From NCBI RefSeq assembly GCF_003350345.1, contig NZ_QNVJ01000081.1, forward strand, positions 1 to 34,253: a DNA stretch of 34,253 nt, in the 5' to 3' direction. Positions 33,367-34,253 of the stretch are shown here, one piece after another; position 1 is the first letter of the stretch; every line of letters begins with the position of its first letter. The position numbers were made by a program, and so were the translations under genes. The notes under the pieces were generated by a model. That model was not told the origin of the DNA, made no database searches, and worked only from the letters and a program-made list of their open reading frames with translations. This stretch comes from Alkalilacustris brevis (GTDB taxonomy: Bacteria > Pseudomonadota > Alphaproteobacteria > Rhodobacterales > Rhodobacteraceae).

Positions 33367-34046
33367 CAGCGCAGGCCCTTGCGCCAATCGTCGACCCGCG
33401 CCCAGACGGCAACGGCGATCCCGCCCAGCGCCAGCACGATGAACAGCCAGCGCACGGTGTCGAGGTGGGGCACCAGCGGCAGGACCGCGTCCTGCGCCTC
33501 GGCCAGCACCTCCTGTGCGACCTCGACCCCGGCCGCACCGACGGTCGCCACGCCTGCTGCGCCGGTGCCTTTCAAGGTCCGGCTCTCGGCCAGCGCCTCG
33601 CGCGCGGGCGGGGTCTCGGCGGCAAACGGTACCGCGCGCGCCGGGAAGCGCTCGCCCCACTGGCGCGCTGGGCCAAGGTCGATATGGATGAAGCCCGAGC
33701 GCGGATAGAAGCCGAAGCCGAGGAACCCGACCTCGCGGGCTGCGGACTCAAACGCCGCAGGATCATGGTTCGACATGGCGATATCAAACGCCGTGCCGTC
33801 CATGTGCTTCGAGCGCGGCGCACCGCCGACATTGCGATTGTGCTGGCGTGAGCGATAGGCCGAGCGCACGATCAGCGGCTTGCCCAGCCGGTCGCGCAGC
33901 GCCTGGAGCTTGTCCAGCGCGTCCGGGTGCAGCTTGAGCTGGCCGGTGCCGCGGCAGGCGATCTCGGCAGGCGAGAAGTTCTTCCAGCGCCAGAGGCTGT
34001 CGGGCACCTCGCGGAAATGACGAAAGGTACGGATGGGGTCGGACAT
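33366..34046 (-). CDS. Phage endolysin, peptidase M15A family, with C-terminal membrane segment
   Basis: A 226-residue protein. Residues about 15-140 form an M15A D-Ala-D-Ala-type carboxypeptidase/endopeptidase that cleaves peptidoglycan cross-links. Zinc ligands are expected at H81 and D88 in SKHMDGTAFDI and H121 in FIHIDLG. A linker (about 140-200) leads to a C-terminal hydrophobic segment (WLFIVLALGGIAVAVWARV, about 204-222). This anchor could tether the enzyme to the inner membrane until release or let it act in a pinholin-like way. The ATG at 34046 has GGAG 7 nt upstream. It heads the lysis cassette with i- and o-spanin genes. The gene reads toward the RM operon. Confidence 0.85.
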   Translation of the reverse strand: MSDPIRTFRHFREVPDSLWRWKNFSPAEIACRGTGQLKLHPDALDKLQALRDRLGKPLIVRSAYRSRQHNRNVGGAPRSKHMDGTAFDIAMSNHDPAAFESAAREVGFLGFGFYPRSGFIHIDLGPARQWGERFPARAVPFAAETPPAREALAESRTLKGTGAAGVATVGAAGVEVAQEVLAEAQDAVLPLVPHLDTVRWLFIVLALGGIAVAVWARVDDWRKGLR

Positions 34047-34082
34047 GGGACCTCTCCTTGGACTGAAGGGTATGCGAAAGGG

Positions 34083-34111
34083 TCCGCCGCCCGGGCGGGG
34101 CGGCCGGCGGA
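34083..34111. repeat. GC-rich inverted repeat upstream of the endolysin gene
   Basis: TCCGCCG (34083-34089) and CGGCGGA (34105-34111) form a 7-bp perfect stem around a 15-nt GC-rich centre. It lies in the 150-bp gap before the endolysin gene. There is no U run, so a factor-independent terminator is doubtful. Confidence 0.35.
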
Positions 34112-34196
34112 GTCAGGATTGCTTGGGTGTGAGGCTGCCAGCGCCGGGTTGCACCCGCTGCTGCGAGCGCGCGCTGCGTTGCGCCGCCCGCTGGCG

Positions 34197-34253
34197 TCAG
34201 CCGCCGTTCTTGCGCTGGAAGGCGGCGAAGATCAGGTTGCGCATGTCGTGGAT
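34197..34253 (-). CDS. C-terminal end of a gene running off the right edge
   Basis: On the minus strand an open frame enters from the right edge and ends at TGA (34197-34199): IHDMRNLIFAAFQRKNGG. The 18 residues look like a normal protein C-terminus and have the same orientation as the lysis genes, so it is probably another phage gene upstream of the endolysin. No family can be named. Confidence 0.35.
   Translation of the reverse strand: MHDMRNLIFAAFQRKNGG

Larger units (their letters stand above)
18330..34253. mobile_element. Integrated element (probable prophage with RM cargo), right end outside the window
   Basis: The boundary is drawn at the tRNA 3' fragment. Inside it are a tyrosine integrase (20995-22149), small unknown genes, a complete type I RM operon and a phage lysis cassette. 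No second tRNA-Met fragment or intact tRNA-Met was seen up to 34253, so the right end is not in view. An alternative is two adjacent elements: an RM island and a separate prophage starting near 32.6 kb. Confidence 0.55.

Overview
The base composition (mostly 60-70% GC), gene families and codon use point to an alphaproteobacterium, most likely of the Rhodobacterales (Roseobacter/Paracoccus-like); this is inference from family resemblance. The window is a patchwork of three blocks: a surface-polysaccharide locus, a recombinase/ParB-like module with a few single genes, and an integrated element that carries a type I restriction-modification (RM) operon and ends in a phage lysis cassette.

Block 1 (1-12241, all minus strand) is an exopolysaccharide/capsule locus. 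In transcription order it holds an EPS-associated MarR-type regulator, UDP-glucose dehydrogenase, a UDP-glucuronate 4-epimerase-like enzyme and a fused ABC exporter. A hairpin follows the exporter. Downstream lie a GT2-like transferase, a polysaccharide pyruvyl transferase, a second GT2, an asparagine-synthetase-like ligase without a glutaminase domain, a kinase-fold phosphotransferase, two GT4 glycosyltransferases and the start of a membrane protein cut by the window edge. Ugd and the epimerase would supply UDP-GlcA and UDP-GalA. The ligase could amidate a uronic acid, and the pyruvyl transferase and phosphotransferase could decorate the glycan. Three ATGA overlaps show tight coupling. The middle genes (about 3.6-4.2 kb and 5.6-7.5 kb) are clearly AT-richer than the flanks, as expected for an exchangeable serotype core.

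Block 2 (12242-18208) starts with a palindrome-rich control region upstream of the EPS regulator. A compact minus-strand module follows: a 517-residue serine recombinase and two different ParB/RepB-type proteins, with no ParA and no replication gene. An RfaH/NusG-like elongation factor is divergent from the recombinase, with a perfect 8-bp stem-loop in its leader. A class II Fic AMP-transferase comes next.

Block 3 (18330 to beyond the right edge) looks like an element integrated at an initiator-type tRNA-Met gene. A 45-nt tRNA 3' fragment marks the left end, and by tRNA orientation the intact gene should lie to the right, outside the window. Next come five small minus-strand genes of unknown function, a tyrosine integrase and a seven-gene plus-strand segment: HTH protein, HsdM, DUF262 nuclease, phosphoribosyltransferase-like protein, a NADAR-HsdS fusion and HsdR. 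The right end carries minus-strand genes for an M15 endolysin, an inner-membrane spanin and an overlapping outer-membrane lipoprotein spanin, which suggests a prophage with RM cargo.

The most notable system is this RM operon. A NADAR domain (a family with ADP-ribosyl-glycohydrolase members, some acting on ADP-ribosylated DNA) is fused to the specificity subunit, and a PRPP-loop protein and a DUF262 nuclease sit between HsdM and HsdS. The second notable item is the recombinase plus double-ParB module. No homology search was possible: family calls come from motifs read in the translated sequence.
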